From the NCBI GenBank assembly GCA_964200185.2, contig CAXNAD020000136.1, positions 1 to 27,907 of the forward strand: DNA of 27,907 bases. Direction: 5' to 3'. This DNA is from Choristocarpus tenellus KU-1152. Its lineage: Eukaryota; Phaeophyceae. Below the pieces are notes generated by a model that had not been told where the DNA came from, did no database searches, and worked only from the letters and a program-made list of their open reading frames with translations. The position numbers were made by a program, and so were the translations under genes. Positions within the stretch are counted from its first letter, which is position 1, and the number at the start of each line of letters is the position of its first letter. This document shows positions 10,401 to 21,453 of this stretch, piece by piece.

Positions 10401-13400
10401 CTTTCACCAGAGTTTTGTTCGGCGGGAGATGGCAACCTCTCGCTTGTGGTTGGGTGCTGAGGAAGGATCCTAGGTCTCTTTAGCAGAGTACAAAACTGAT
10501 GAATAGTACGAAGCGCACAAAGAACAGGAAGCCCCCTTGCATGTCTTGTTGTGGAAAAGAAGTTCGGCATTTGTATATTTACACTTATTGTTGGATATAT
10601 TATACTACTGTATTTTATCATCTTGTAGAAATGCGCGACCGTACGCTAGAGTTTCATCTGCTTGATATCTCTAGGCATGTAGCTGTGGCATCAATATGTG
10701 GCTCTTGGACCTTCATCATAGCCATCACTTAACAGGAGGAAAAAGATAGACCAGTCGCATGTTCTTTTGGTGGTAGTGTTGTACATGTGTGGTGTTATAG
10801 TGGATATTCAGAAGTTGATCGCTGTCAATTGACCGTGGGAACAAGGCAGTGCTTATCCATATTTATACACCTCGAGAACGACCTGAGTAGTAACAGCTTC
10901 ACCTATCATTCGGTAGGGGAACTGAGATATTAACATGATTGTAAATTCGACAACACTCTGGTCTCCTCACACTGTCAGAAAGTGTGATGTTCCTCACTTG
11001 AGAAATAGATTCCCAGCATTTCAATGCAGTGTCCCTTCTTGCTAGTAGGGATGCTTATGGGAAGGGCAACACGATGCCACGTACATCTAAGTGGTTACCC
11101 TTCCTATACCTTAGCATGTATGTGCTGAATTAAGGATGGAGGAAAAGGAGTTAGAACATCAATCAAAACGAAGAGAGAGTTGCCCGTAGAGGGACTTACA
11201 CTAAGAAGGGTGTGAACAATTTTTTGCCTCCGAAGCAAGGACAGGATCAGCGCTTGGTGAACATCCCACTGGCTCTTGACCTGATCAGGGGGAAAGTTCT
11301 AACTTCCACATCATGAGCCTGACACCTCCCGCCACTTTCCCAGATGTTCTCCTGGCCACATTTCCCTGATACCTAGTCGTAGTAGTCTTAAGTCCCCTCC
11401 CTAGTACATCATGTGCTTTTATTGTCGGTGATGGCAGGGTGTCCATAGAACCTACAGTTGTGAATTGTGTGGCCTAGAGAAGAATTATGGGAGCATTTGG
11501 GATGGGTAAACATTGAGGTGTGGCGCTGCAAGAAATGTAGGTCCTACCCAGTCAGATCAGAAGAGAGTAAGAGTGAAAGTATTTTGCCTTGTTTGTCCAT
11601 TTGGGGCTTGGCTTCCCATGGGTTCTTTTATGACATTTTCCTACTCCAAAATATATAGGAGTACGTAAAGTGTATATGTTGTGAAAAGGTGTGTTTGGAA
11701 CATAGATGTTGACACTTCCTATCAAACACTATAGCCAAAATTACATCACTATCGCAACATTGGATTTTGGCCCCCAAATGGACGAGCTCTACCCTCTAAG
11801 ATACTTTGACTTGAAGGCGCCCATAAAATCTGATCTTTAGTTGCTGCCTTCGAGAGATTGTGATGAGCAAAAGCTGATTAGCCTCTTTTATGGGAAACTT
11901 TCACCCAGTTTTCGATCATGTTATATTTCCTTTCCTCCAGACCTCGACTGGGACTTCCTGATCGAGAAAGATATGCTTAAGATTGTGGAAGGAGGTAAGA
12001 TTTGAGGAGTGTGTTTTGTGGAAGCATACGGGAATTCAGAACCGTGGGATACAGATGGGGAATAGTGAGGAATTGATGAGAGCATGTATGGCCTGGATCC
12101 ACTAGGTGGGGCGGTAGGTGTTTCCAACCTGGACAAGGTCATAACTAGGGTTGGCAAGCAAACATAGTGCATCTTTTTTTGCTTCAGGCCACATCTCCCT
12201 CAGGGATCGAATCAGAGCACGAATCGGAAAATACAGGAAATCGACCAAAAGATATCTTACTACTGGTACAGACAGAGGATCTTCCTGAAGGATATCGAAG
12301 GAGAGAGATGTATACTCAAGACTGGCGTGGGGGCCTTCTAAACACTTCCCCAAACATAGCCCCAAGCTATCCGAGTACATGTCTATTAAACAGTGGTTTT
12401 CGATTTGTGGTATGGACTGTTCGTGTGATGGTAAATGCTCATGACCAGTGATTGTGATAGCTGCAGTAGTATTACACTGTGTATAAAGATCAGGGGAGTG
12501 TGTCAAACAGTGATTTGTGCTTCGTGCTATTGACACTTTTGTGTGATAGTGAAAGGTATAATTGATATAGTGTACTTTTGGCGAAGTACATTTAAGAAGA
12601 GGTAGGATCAATAAATTGATGACAAAGTAGTTTAGGTTGATATTGCCCTCATGGACAAGTGTAGCTCATTTCATTCTGAGCAGTGGATTAGTAACATCTA
12701 CAGCCAACCCTTTGAAGCTGGGAGTCATCATTGTCATTTTAACATGCTATGAACAGACTACTATATAAAGTGTACATCTGATTCTGGTATTGAGGGTTGG
12801 TAGTGTTGTCTACTTGCTAGGAAGAAGTCACCCCATAACTTTCAACAGGAGTGTGGGACTTCAAAATTGTAGTGGGGATGCCCTGTGTGAACCAGCGTGT
12901 ACCCCGGTTTAACGATTAACCTGGTGTAAGTTCCTGGGTTACAGGATGGCCTACACACTATATTGAGTCAAGTAGGGTTATATTCACCCTTACTAACCAT
13001 CTTGTCCCCTCACAACTTTGGCATCGTAAAAAAAAAAGGACAAGGGATGGGAGAAAACAAGGCCTATCTTGGTTTTGTTGGGGCATTGTTTTTTTAATAN
13101 NNNNNNNNNATGGGAGTTTACAAGGCCTAGCTAGGTGGTAACGAGGCTGTGTTACCTCAAAAAAATGCCAAAATCTGTCTTACTTCAAAGCCAAAGAGTG
13201 ATACAAATATTAGTTTTTCTTGCTTTGGTGTGGGCATTCTTTTAGAATGCGAAGGATAATAAATTGGGTAACCTTCAGTATCCTACTGGAACCAGTTCTC
13301 CTGCCCTCAAAATGGCTGCCACACCCAATAACTTCGCAGCAGAGAAAAAAAGGTTCAGATCTTTCTCACAATCTGAAGAACAGAGGATTCAAACACAGTT

Positions 13401-15739
13401 TTCACTGCTGTACGTACCTACTAGTAGTTCCAGTTTTTTACCTACGAATTAGTACGTAACATACTGTCCAGACGTTGCATACACTGCTATCTTGTCAGGC
13501 AGGAGGAGGTCAGGAGCAGAAGACCACCAAACTAGGGATTCTGTATGCCAAGTTTGTCACTCAGTTACTTAGAGGTACTGGACGTATTACCATTAAAGTC
13601 TGCCTTACGAGTGGGTTTGCCCTTGAAATTATGTACTGTATACTACCCGTACTCCGAAGAATTGTGTATTGCCAATGGCAAATATTGCTTGATGCAACAT
13701 TTTTGCATGCATGTATTTATTTGTTGCAAACAAGAACAGAAAATGACACGGCTACCCTTCTAGGCTCAAGGGCCTCATCCCCCACAGGGTACAGGCAGCA
13801 GTAGTATTGGAAAGAGCTTCTAGATGAAACGCCACATCCATGCACTGAAATTCGATGTGAGAGAGAACTTGTCATCCTATAACGGGAAAGCTGCCCATTC
13901 CTTGCTCAGATGTGATGCCTAGTCTCTTCATCTTTCACAAATAGGGAGGTGCCCAAGCATCTCTAACCCTATGCTCCCATGTCATGACAGCCAGGAGTTA
14001 TGCATGAGGAAATGAGCCACGCCATACACATTCCTACATAGTATTGCCTTTGATTAGATCTCTCTCTCTCCATGAATATAGATAAAATCCAGAGTATTCA
14101 TACATGACGCTTGAAGTGATTGACACAGAAATACTGTCGTCCCCATAGGTGACAAGACCAATCATCTGATCCATTTTCCCAGAGGGTGGTACAAAGGACA
14201 TAATTGCAGTAACCAAGACTTTTTCAAATGATAATATATAGCGAAGAAAAAATGGTGCGTCATAAAATCAAACATCAAAAAACATGTGTAAGGTTAGCAA
14301 GGTTTGGGGGGGTTCGAGTCATACAACTGGTGAAAGGGCAGGTCCGCAAAATTTTTACAGACAGCTAGCATTGCACGAGAGGTGATTTGGGCACAAAATG
14401 CGAATTCAAAAATTACAAACTGCCAACTCTGACTGCATCATCTTACGTGGATGTTGGAGTGTGCATCAACATTATCATAGCACATTGTACATTTTTGGTT
14501 GACCTTGGTAATATGAACCCTTAGTACCCTGAGAGGACATGCCCTTTTCCAAACCCTCTTCACTAATGTTGTAGAACACAACAACAATTCAGTGATGCAT
14601 ACTTGGTGCATTCACACCAAATGTTTGCTTTAAAAACTTCCCAGAAGCAGCGCTAGGCACTTTGCCTTGCACATACACTTTGGTTTTTCAATTATATTCA
14701 ATTGATACTACCCACAAAATACAACTCAAAACACTACATTTTTAGGCTGTGACACGAAAATACATTTACAAGCATACATAGAAAGTGTGAAAGGATAGGG
14801 TCACAAAAAAGCTGTTGAGCAATTCCAGTGACCAGTACCTCGTGGAGAGGTTATTACACTCACGCTCTTGTGTGCATTTATGTGTGTGTGTGTATGCGTA
14901 TGTGGACAGCTAATCGGGTGCACTACCCAATGGTCAATTGAGGTGATATGTTGGGGTTATATGCTGTGTGCACATGTATGTAGGTATTGAGCACACAACA
15001 TGTTGTGTTTTAAGCTAACCATTCCAAAATAGCTAAGGTATGTCAGACAACAGCTACAACTACCCATACAACAAGAGAGTAAAAATTGTAGGTCTGATTG
15101 AGTCAGTACGTCTATACAGAGACAGTCAAAGTCAGTGCCTCTTCTCAACGTCAAATATTGATCATATCATCTGCAGGAACTCTAGTTTCCTACATAAAGC
15201 CACTAACAACATGAGCAAATTTATAAAACGACTGCATTTTCAAGCATACAAAAAAAAAAGGTGTAGATGTAACAGCATTGCAGTTTGAGCAAGACCAAGG
15301 AGCAATGACAAGGCAATACCACATCCTTCTACAATCAACCATGTTTGATTCAACAGAAGGATGGACTAAAAAGGCCAGTCAAGGCACTCATACTCCCTGC
15401 TCAACAGTTGATCATTGTAGTGCTCACACGACCTTAACTCCTGCCCCATCGTCGTGACCTTCTCCTTGCTCTCTCACCCACTCTGTTCCCTTAACCTTCC
15501 AGGGCCAATGCAACCTCAAAGATGAGAGTACCCCTGCCCCACCCCGAACCCCCACCCCTCGTTCCACACGACGTCTCCTACCAACCTCAGCGTTGGACCT
15601 AAACTGCTGCCTTTGCAACTCAACAATAGTGCACCGACTACGCTCCAGCTCCTTCTCCTGGTGCCTCACCTGTTGAGGCAGCACAGGGAAGGGAAGGATA
15701 TCAACATGAAACCTACGTACTTTAATGATGGTGGCAGGG

Positions 15740-15772
<33 letters not shown>

Positions 15773-18700
15773 GGGGGGAGGGGGGGGGAGGTCTTCTGAC
15801 CATCTGTGGAACGCAGTCAAACAGAGAGATTAGCATGCTCAAGAGGAGTAGATCCATCATAACCAAGCTGTCTCCACTTCAGGAAAGGGGAAGCTCCAAC
15901 CAACACTAAGTTAAAGTTGACAAATGTCTTTGACAGCATCACAAATATATTCATGGGTCTGTGTAAGTGTTCCGATATACCAGGGGGGTTGAGTTCCACA
16001 CACATAGAGTGGGGTTGAGCAAGGGAGAGGAAATGTGGCCACAAGAATGAAAAAAATTGGGTATGCTTCAGGGGGGCTTCAAGGACAAGTGAGAATCCCA
16101 TCATGTAGCTTGCTGCAGCAATCCACACAGAGTCCTGCAATTGATTCTTTATGAGCACCTTGGGAAATAATCTCTGAGGTTCAGTTTGACCCTCTTCACT
16201 GATGACAGCAACCAAGGGAGGCTGCGAAAGGCAGTGTGATGGATAGACTAATCAGAAATATGGGGAGATCAAGGAGTTATCCCTACTTCACACCAGGAGT
16301 CCATGCTGCCAAGAAGCAGCCATGACTTTGAGAGGATGGAAAAATATAATATTCAATGACAACAATGCTCTCTTCCTTACTAGCCCCAGATCTCTCAGTT
16401 CAAACTCGGACGCAACTTTTTAGATATCCAACTATATATTTTTTTTAAACATTGCCAGAAGGAAGCACCAAATACCTCTATAGGTCAAGATAGAACATTT
16501 GCTCTTTGGGAGTCACTACCGGTGTGCACTATGAGACTACAGATGTCGAGAATATTCTCCGTTCTGTGCATAATTTAATGACAAATCATGACTGAAACTT
16601 GAAGAACTATCCAATCTCCAACTGTCACTCTTATCCATACCACCGATTCTGGATCTATCAATGCAGTGGGGATAATAGTTTTTTTTCTCAAACACCCACT
16701 ATCAAAGTACCAAAGGTCATCCCTTTCTCAAATGCTTCCATCACACCTTCCAGAGGAAAATCCACCAAGCTGTACTGGTGGTATCATCAGCTTTACCACT
16801 CCCATCTCCAGCATTATTGGCATCTCCTCTCCCTTCCCTTTCCGTTTTCTCCTCTTCATGGTCGATTCTCCACCATTTGAACCCTGCCAGTCACCCCATT
16901 GGTCCCTACACATCCAGGGCAACTATTTCTCTACAAGACAACTGCGTAGAGCTCTCAGCGGTGCCTCTTCACCAGGTTGTCATGGTTCTTCAGGATCTGT
17001 TGAGTAATCCACTCACCCTCACCAGTAAGCCCACCATCACCATGCTTGAATGGACCTCTCTTCTACTCCATCCCATAGAGCTGAATCTCCTCAGCCCCAC
17101 CCTGAGGTGATCTTAATTGAGGAGAGCATCCTTCCACCTACCAATGGATGAACAAGTTAGAAAACCCTCTGCAAAAGTTGGGAATTCTTCGCCTGGTCTT
17201 AGAACTTAGCGGAAGGCGGGACGAGCTGCTGCAGGCCCTCTCCTACAGCCATACTTTGGTTTGCGACTCTCTCAATCACCCCCTCTTTACCAACATAGAA
17301 GGCGACCTCAACTCCTTCACCACCATCTTCTACCACTATAGCTTTGATGACAACTCTCTCTTCCGCACTCACTGCACCACCTCATGACAAACGGATGGCC
17401 ACATACATCGGGACTTCCCCTCCACATCAAGTCACACTAACCCTGATAACCTAGCATCCATTAGCTAGCATGCTGAAGAACATGTTGCTTCTCACAACAA
17501 AACGGTTCAATTTATTATGTACTCAAGGCGTGGCAAACAACTTCTTAGCAGCCACCGTAGCACTCTCCAAAGTGTGCTGAGATCTCAAGATTAGCCTCTA
17601 TTGATTGATTGGAGGAGGGGTCTCAATGGATGCGACCATCAGCAATATCAGAGGTGGTGCAGCAAGTGCAGAGGAGAGTGTCACAGCTCAGGCTACAGCA
17701 GTAGAAGATGGTGATGAAGAAGCTAGGCTTCTTCTGAAGAAGGGGGGCAGTTGGGACCACAAACTGAACCACAGCTGCAAGAGAGTGCCTGCAAGCAACT
17801 CATCCCACTTCCCACTAAGTTCTGGGTGTGCAATGGTGAAGACAAGGGGGAAAGATTCCCCAATTATGAAAAGATCTTTCTAACATACGCATCTAGGGTA
17901 GGGAGAAGGGTGCTCTCCTCACTGAAAATCACTTCAGGGTGGGTCTGAGGAGATTCAACTCAACAGGACAGACAAGAGTAGAGGGTCCGAGAAGCAAGCA
18001 CGGAAATGGCAGGCTTGTTGATAAGTAGGAATGACGAGGCCGGTCTGCGTTGCCACAAGCTAGCACCGGTGGTGGCAGTAGATACGAAAGATGTATGTTG
18101 ATTCTCTTCCAATATGAGTGGTAGATCTAAAAAAGTACAAGCCTTCAGAAGGGCACACAGAAAATAAAATGGACTCATCAAAAAAAGTATAAGGTGAGGC
18201 AGTCAGGTGGGTATCCACACCATTCTTACATGCCATCAATGCACTCACAAGATTACGTCCCAGTTTTGGGACCACCAGTGCTTCTAGAGTGATGGGTACA
18301 TCACCAAAAAATAAGGTGAGGAAGTCAGGTGGGTATCCACACCATTCTTACATGCCATCAATGCACTCACAAGATATCATCCCAGTTTTGGGACCACCAG
18401 TGCTTCTAGAGTGATGGGTACAAACCCACCATCAGAATCCCATGGGAAGCATGAATGTCCCCTTAGCTGTAGCAGCAATAGTGTCAATCCCACCACTTAG
18501 GATGTCTTTAGGTAACTCCAATTACATGTACTTGTTGAGGTATCTTTGTGTGTCTCAAGGGAAGAGTCCTGGGCCTAACATGTGATCAGACCACCCACTA
18601 TTCGCAAGCATACAGAACCCTGTGACATCAAAAAAACGCCAAGCTTCTTGTTTCTTGATTCTTGATACTTTCCCAAGAAAGCAAACCATCAGCCAAGCTT

Positions 18701-21396
18701 CTGACTCTAAAGAGTGTCCTCCACCCCCGCCAGATTGTGGCCCCCCTGCCATTGCATTTCTTCTTCTGATATTTGCATTCTGAATTGGAATGCCATTGAG
18801 CCTTGTGAAACAGAGCACTTCATATGATAATTATATATGCACTGAGAGGCTGTCTGTTCCAGCGTATGGCAATAAAAAACAAAAACAAGACTGCTGTGTT
18901 GTTTCTCTTCACCAGTCTGAAGTGCATATTCTAAAAGACCTTCATATTCGACAACGCACCTGTGATGGTAGTGAAGTGTACCCACCTCGCAGGAGAAGTA
19001 ACCACCAATCAGCTTCATAGATACCATTCACTGTAGAGAAGAAATCATCAGGGTCTTCACCCTCTTCCAAGTGCATCTCAGGCAGCTGGTCATGGGGGTC
19101 CATAATCCATACAGGCATAGACAACCCAAACTTATCTTCACGCCTTCGCAGCTTCTACACCATTCACACATGACATCCATGCGGTGGGATTGTCTCAGTG
19201 GAGAGTATACTGCTCCCTCTTGTTAAAGCGCATCCCCCTCTCGGAGTGTGTTCACATGCTAGCCTGCATTCAGCCTTGGTTTCCCCACGGTATAGGGCGG
19301 ACATTCTTGCTTCCTGAAGCACAAGAACATTATATTTCAATCGGAACATAGCACAGTGTCACTTTCAAGAGCAACTCATCCCATCTCGGTGGCCTCAGCT
19401 CACCCCCAGCGTCTGCTGCATATCCCATGATGTAACTGTACTCTCAAAATTTGCACCCTCGAAAAAAAAAATCGTATAGATCCATCTTGGGTGTACAGTC
19501 CTCTGTTCTTTAGACATTAAAAAGCCCATTTACCTCAGAATGTGAAACTTCTCACAGTGGTGTATATCCCTTCTTGCTAACTCTTGACCGTGATCTTCTT
19601 CTGTCCTACAGATCTTCTTCTGTCCTCCAAATATATTTACCCTCTTGAGGCAGTGTATATCCCATTAGGGTGTATAGCCCTCTGCTCTTCTTTGCCTGTA
19701 ACCTCATTACAGCGTCACTACTACCAATGGTGCTCAGGACTGCATTCCATGTCAGTAAAAGTGGTACAATATATTGTAGACCTCTTACATCCCGCAGGAT
19801 AGACAACTTGACCCAGGTTGGAGGCCGCAGATCGTGTTGTAAGAGCTCGTTGCATAATTGTCCTTGCAAGACAAAGAGAGAGGGGGGGGGATGTGACTCT
19901 CTGGATAGCTAAACTTACAGTTACTCGTATATCTGTCCATATAGATTTCCAGCTTATGATTGGTTACTGTCATCCAATCGCATTGCTCTGCCCTACAGCA
20001 CAACACTATGTGTCAAGTTACGTCAGTTAAGAGATCTTGACCTCTACGGATATTCTCTGTAACAGCTTACAACAGGAGCAGCTGTCACTATGTCACTATG
20101 CATGCTGACAATCCAACACCTCTTATAGCCTCCTCAGACAAATACATCTCTTTCTTACTATTGACAGTTCAGTATGTATGCTGTGATACCATACCACCAG
20201 CCATCTAATTCCTTACAGCAACAATGAAAATATATTGGATGACCTCTGGCAGGCCCCTACCAAATCCCCTGATGAAAAGTATACTTGATATGTGTAGTGC
20301 ATAACATAATACTATAATACTATAATAATAATAATAATAATATACAAACAAAATGTTTCCAAATTCCAAGTTTAACTTTCAACTTTTTAGCAGTGATGCA
20401 GAGATAAATGGGGTCACACTATTGATGCAGCAGGAGGTTGAGGGAGTGCCTACCAAGCAATTTCCCTGCCATGTTAAGATCAAATCCCTGGGGCACTCTT
20501 GGTAAACAGGTGTTGTAATGGGCCACATGAAACAACTTCAACAGACGCAAGACACAGTAGAAGCAAGAGGGACGGCAAGTGGGAACTAGTACAGCCAAGA
20601 AAGGGCGCCTTGCATAAACAAAAGAAGAGTCCTGTCAACCAACACAATGCATTGCTGGTTTGCCACTGGTTTGCCCAACAGACAGAGAGAGGTATTTTCG
20701 GCAAGCATACAATTGTTGAACTCAGCACATCATACTCAAGACAAAACACACCCAAGAAATACACGTAAGGATACAATCTACTTAACCTCACTTCACAGAA
20801 CTAGTGAACTAGTACAGCAGCCAAACAATACTCACGATTACATCTCTTCAAAGTGTCTCTTCCCAGAACGTTGACCCCAATCAGTGTCATCTACAAAATT
20901 TGCACTCTGTTCGCTCCCTGCCCCAGCACACCATAAAACCTTTCTTTTAAAAGTAGCATTCAACTCACCTTGGTCTCCAGGCCCACCATGGATATCTGCC
21001 CCTCTTGCTTCACTCGAATAAGTTCCAGACGTAACTGTGAAGCATCCATTGTTTCCAGGTTTATATCCCCTCCTTCTCGCCCATTATTTTCACACAAATG
21101 AATGCGATACAAGAGACAATATATGGAAGGCAGGGTTGGGAAGCAAGAAAAAAAATAGCAAGAGTCAGAGTACATAATATATATATATATATATTATAGC
21201 ATCAAGGTCCTTCATTGTCCAAGATTAAACAGTAGGATTGATAGCATCATACTATCAGGGATGCTGTTTTCCCCTCAAACCATACCAAAAAAAAGGCACA
21301 TCTTGCATACTAGGCATCTCGCTCAGACTTCTTTGGTCTCATCCAGGCAGATTGTGACAAAAGAGTAAGAAATGGGTCACACACAAAACACTCACA

Positions 21397-21453
<57 letters not shown>

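Larger units (their letters stand above)
8104..11199 (-). other. Introns 8-11 between the 3' coding exons
   Basis: Introns of 743, 633, 469 and 992 bp separate exons 8 to 12. A minus-strand open stretch at about 9960-10095 (contains VGHGKGSKLRQETVRNPRG) ends in a stop without a usable donor and is not in phase with its neighbours, so I left it out of the gene. No transposon was recognised. Confidence 0.5.
11281..15585 (-). other. Intron 7
   Basis: 4.3 kb. It contains the 11573-11810 inverted-repeat element, the assembly gap at 13100-13109, a short (GT)n near 14881, and scattered open frames. The longest of these (12102-12611, minus, 169 codons) has no recognised motif. An extra phase-0 exon hidden here cannot be excluded. 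Confidence 0.6.
15670..20968 (-). other. Intron 6, the repeat-rich largest intron
   Basis: 5.3 kb between exons 6 and 7. It contains the copia gag-protease remnant (about 17990-19154), an inverted duplication (about 17010-18030), a (TAA)n tract (20318-20342) and an AG/poly-G tract next to exon 7. A 132-codon minus-strand open frame at 15817-16215 shows no recognised motif. An open + frame at 20499-20768 ends at a GTAAGG but was not supported further. Confidence 0.7.

Noticed and set aside
12167-12351. A + strand block after a strong acceptor-like TTTTTTTGCTTCAG, with charged residues (SGIESEHESENTGN)
   Set aside because: No matching donor or neighbouring exon on the + strand could be found.
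12102-12611. The longest uninterrupted frame in the window, 169 codons, minus strand in intron 7
   Set aside because: With this base composition about one such frame is expected by chance in 28 kb read six ways. It has no recognised motif and is not needed for the phase-consistent exon chain.
14034-14216. A minus-strand open stretch containing LVTYGDDSISVSI, which looks like the GDD motif of viral RNA-dependent RNA polymerases
   Set aside because: No other polymerase motif is visible upstream or downstream at the expected spacing, and the frame is only about 75 codons. A four-residue motif in 28 kb read in six frames is expected by chance.
14305-14325. GGGTTCGAGTC, similar to the tRNA B box
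   Set aside because: No A box at the proper distance and no cloverleaf can be drawn; not a tRNA or obvious SINE.
16590-17110. Overlapping open frames on the + strand in a C-rich region
   Set aside because: The three frames are all open because the sequence is poor in stops; the residue composition (Ser/Pro/Leu/His) is that of C/T-rich DNA and no motif is present.
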